Positions 21,713 to 22,719 of a stretch of 22,719 bases of DNA are shown here, one piece after another. The DNA is from Candidatus Thorarchaeota archaeon (GTDB lineage: Archaea > Asgardarchaeota > Thorarchaeia > Thorarchaeales > Thorarchaeaceae). Under the pieces are notes generated by a model that had not been told where the DNA came from, searched no databases, and was given only the letters and a program-made list of their open reading frames with translations. Position 1 is the stretch's first letter. Every line of letters begins with the position of its first letter. The DNA lies in contig JAEOSL010000051.1 in the NCBI GenBank assembly GCA_016840385.1, forward strand, positions 1-22,719, in the 5' to 3' direction. The position numbers and the translations under genes are program-made.

Positions 21713-21733
21713 CAAGTTATGCAATCAAGGAGT

Positions 21734-22477
21734 ATGGTCCTTGCAAAGAATATTGAGGTCGACCCCAGATTATCTGACATCAAATCGGGAAAAGTGAAAC
21801 GGCCAGAGGAGATACGGATCTCCACTCAGGTCAGCGGTCTCTTCGGTCCCATGACCAATACTACAGTTTGGAACACCCAGTATGATCATTCGGATAGATT
21901 GTTCCAAGAAGATATCGTATTTCGAGAAGGTTGGCTCATCACTGGAAAGAAGAAGGAGCGGGTCATGCCGTGGCACACTGCCATGTCCCACATCAGAACC
22001 ATCACAAAGGTGGGGGGTCTACTCTTCAAGACTAAGAAGTACACCAAGCACCGGCTATACGGGAGTCGCCATTCCCACGGGAGTCCAATCTTCGAGGTCA
22101 TTGCTCAGGAACCAGATGGAAAAGAGAAATGGGTCCTAGTTGGTAGTGAAGAAGATGCAATACTCTGGCACACTCTCACACGGGCACTCCAGCAGGTAGA
22201 ACTTGGTCCTCCAAAGGTCACGCAATTACAAGTGAAGATTGCCCGTGACAAGTACTATCCAGACCTCAGTCTTGCCAAGACCATCGACCTAGCTCGTGAG
22301 ATCAGTCTGCGGTTACGTTTCAACCTGTATCAGGTCATTGAGGATATCGCGCAGGGAGATAGACTCAGGGCACGATTCATGTCCTTTGAGAAGGATGACC
22401 TTGACTCTGTGAAAGACATGACTGAAACTGTCTGGAGATCATTCTCCGATGTTAGTGTTCCCAAGGTATGGGACTGA
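21734..22477 (+). CDS. Possible PH-like domain protein, unknown function
   Basis: A 247-aa cytoplasmic protein. Residues about 55-155 look like a PH/GRAM-type beta barrel closed by a helix: strands QEDIVFREGWLITGKKKE, HRLYGS, SPIFEVIAQ and KWVLVG, then the helix EEDAILWHTLTRALQQV. The region is basic (KKTKKYTKHRLYGSRH), which could suit binding to acidic lipid headgroups. The rest (165-247) is mostly helical, with no known motif. The assignment is by pattern only. The ATG at 21734 is preferred to the ATG at 21719 because the TATA-like element at 21705-21712 would place the start of transcription at 21734; translation from 21719 would add five residues. Its stop lies 16 nt from that of a convergent surface-protein gene. 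Confidence 0.65.
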   Translation: MVLAKNIEVDPRLSDIKSGKVKRPEEIRISTQVSGLFGPMTNTTVWNTQYDHSDRLFQEDIVFREGWLITGKKKERVMPWHTAMSHIRTITKVGGLLFKTKKYTKHRLYGSRHSHGSPIFEVIAQEPDGKEKWVLVGSEEDAILWHTLTRALQQVELGPPKVTQLQVKIARDKYYPDLSLAKTIDLAREISLRLRFNLYQVIEDIAQGDRLRARFMSFEKDDLDSVKDMTETVWRSFSDVSVPKVWD

Positions 22478-22493
22478 TGAGTCCTTTTCCTCA

Positions 22494-22719
22494 TCATCTC
22501 CGTTTCAATACAACGAGTCCCACGACTACTACACCTGCCACTCCAGCTCCTGCTATCAGCAAGAGGGTCATCGGTGGGGGAGCTGGATCCGCCTGTGTAG
22601 TGTACGATTTAGTGTCAGAAACTGCAAGGTTACCCAAACTATCCCATGCATAGACCTTGTACTCCACGACAGTGTCTATTGCTTGCCCTGGAATCGTTCC
22701 ATTCCACTGTGCACCTGAT
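22494..22719 (-). CDS. Cell-surface protein, C-terminal end (5' part outside window)
   Basis: Seventy-four residues plus a TGA stop (22494-22496) are open to the window edge, with no start inside it. The visible part begins with an Ig-like/fibronectin-like strand pattern (TIPGQAIDTVVEYKVYAWD, then SLGNLAVSDT), followed by a short Pro-rich linker (ADPAPPP), a hydrophobic anchor (about 19 residues, LLLIAGAGVAGVVVV-like) and KRR at the very end. That is the classic layout of an archaeal surface protein: extracellular beta domains, C-terminal membrane helix and positively charged stop-transfer tail. The main body lies upstream, outside this window. Convergent with the PH-like gene. Confidence 0.8.
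   Translation of the reverse strand, partial: SGAQWNGTIPGQAIDTVVEYKVYAWDSLGNLAVSDTKSYTTQADPAPPPMTLLLIAGAGVAGVVVVGLVVLKRR

Overview
The window looks like a chromosome segment from an archaeon, most likely an Asgard (Promethearchaeota) lineage such as Thorarchaeia. The informational and metabolic genes are archaeal: PheS and PheT of the archaeal/eukaryotic type, RadA, both subunits of topoisomerase VI, a geranylgeranyl reductase for ether lipids, and CofE for coenzyme F420. They sit beside eukaryote-like pieces typical of Asgard genomes: two Ras/Rab-type small GTPases, a Roadblock/LC7 protein and possible PH-like proteins. Genus-level placement is inference; no rRNA or tRNA gene was seen. No stretch over 300 bases lacks a gene, and I saw no CRISPR array, insertion sequence or integrase.

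Layout. Positions 1-2873: pheS (5' end outside the window) and pheT, translationally linked. Positions 2980-6114: a GTPase-rich block with GTPase 1 plus a CBS-domain protein (10-nt gap), a convergent coiled-coil/Pro-Ala-linker protein, then GTPase 2 plus a small membrane protein (12-nt gap). Positions 6101-8898: purA and a geranylgeranyl reductase, divergent. Positions 8946-10488: radA and, upstream of it on the same strand, a Roadblock protein. Positions 10619-12617: a PAP2-like membrane protein and a zinc-ribbon/TPR-like adaptor. Positions 12626-13549: an amidohydrolase. Positions 13633-17834: the top6B-top6A operon (ATGA overlap), in which top6A carries a very long lysine-rich, helix-hairpin-helix N-terminal extension and top6B has a large insertion in its ATPase domain. 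Positions 18079-18829: cofE. Positions 18894-21551: a glycine-rich zinc-ribbon protein and a run of three membrane or secreted proteins. Positions 21734-22477: a possible PH-like protein. Positions 22494-22719: the C-terminal end of a cell-surface protein that runs off the window.

How the genes fit together. Translation (PheST), purine synthesis (PurA), lipid saturation (GGR) and F420 synthesis (CofE) are housekeeping. RadA and Topo VI (a Spo11 relative) are both DNA strand-handling machines and here share the same type of HhH domain. The GTPases, Roadblock protein, CBS protein, coiled-coil protein and zinc-ribbon/TPR adaptor could form a signalling or membrane-organisation module, but the only evidence is gene neighbourhood. 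Neither GTPase has a C-terminal cysteine for lipidation, so any membrane targeting would have to come from a partner, for example the adjacent four-helix membrane protein.

Regulatory sequence: several genes have archaeal TATA-like elements, and there are perfect inverted repeats in front of GTPase 2, radA, the zinc-ribbon/TPR gene and cofE. Hairpin terminators are visible after the GGR/radA convergent pair, after top6A and after cofE. TTG start codons recur (CBS protein, GGR, RadA, Topo VI B).
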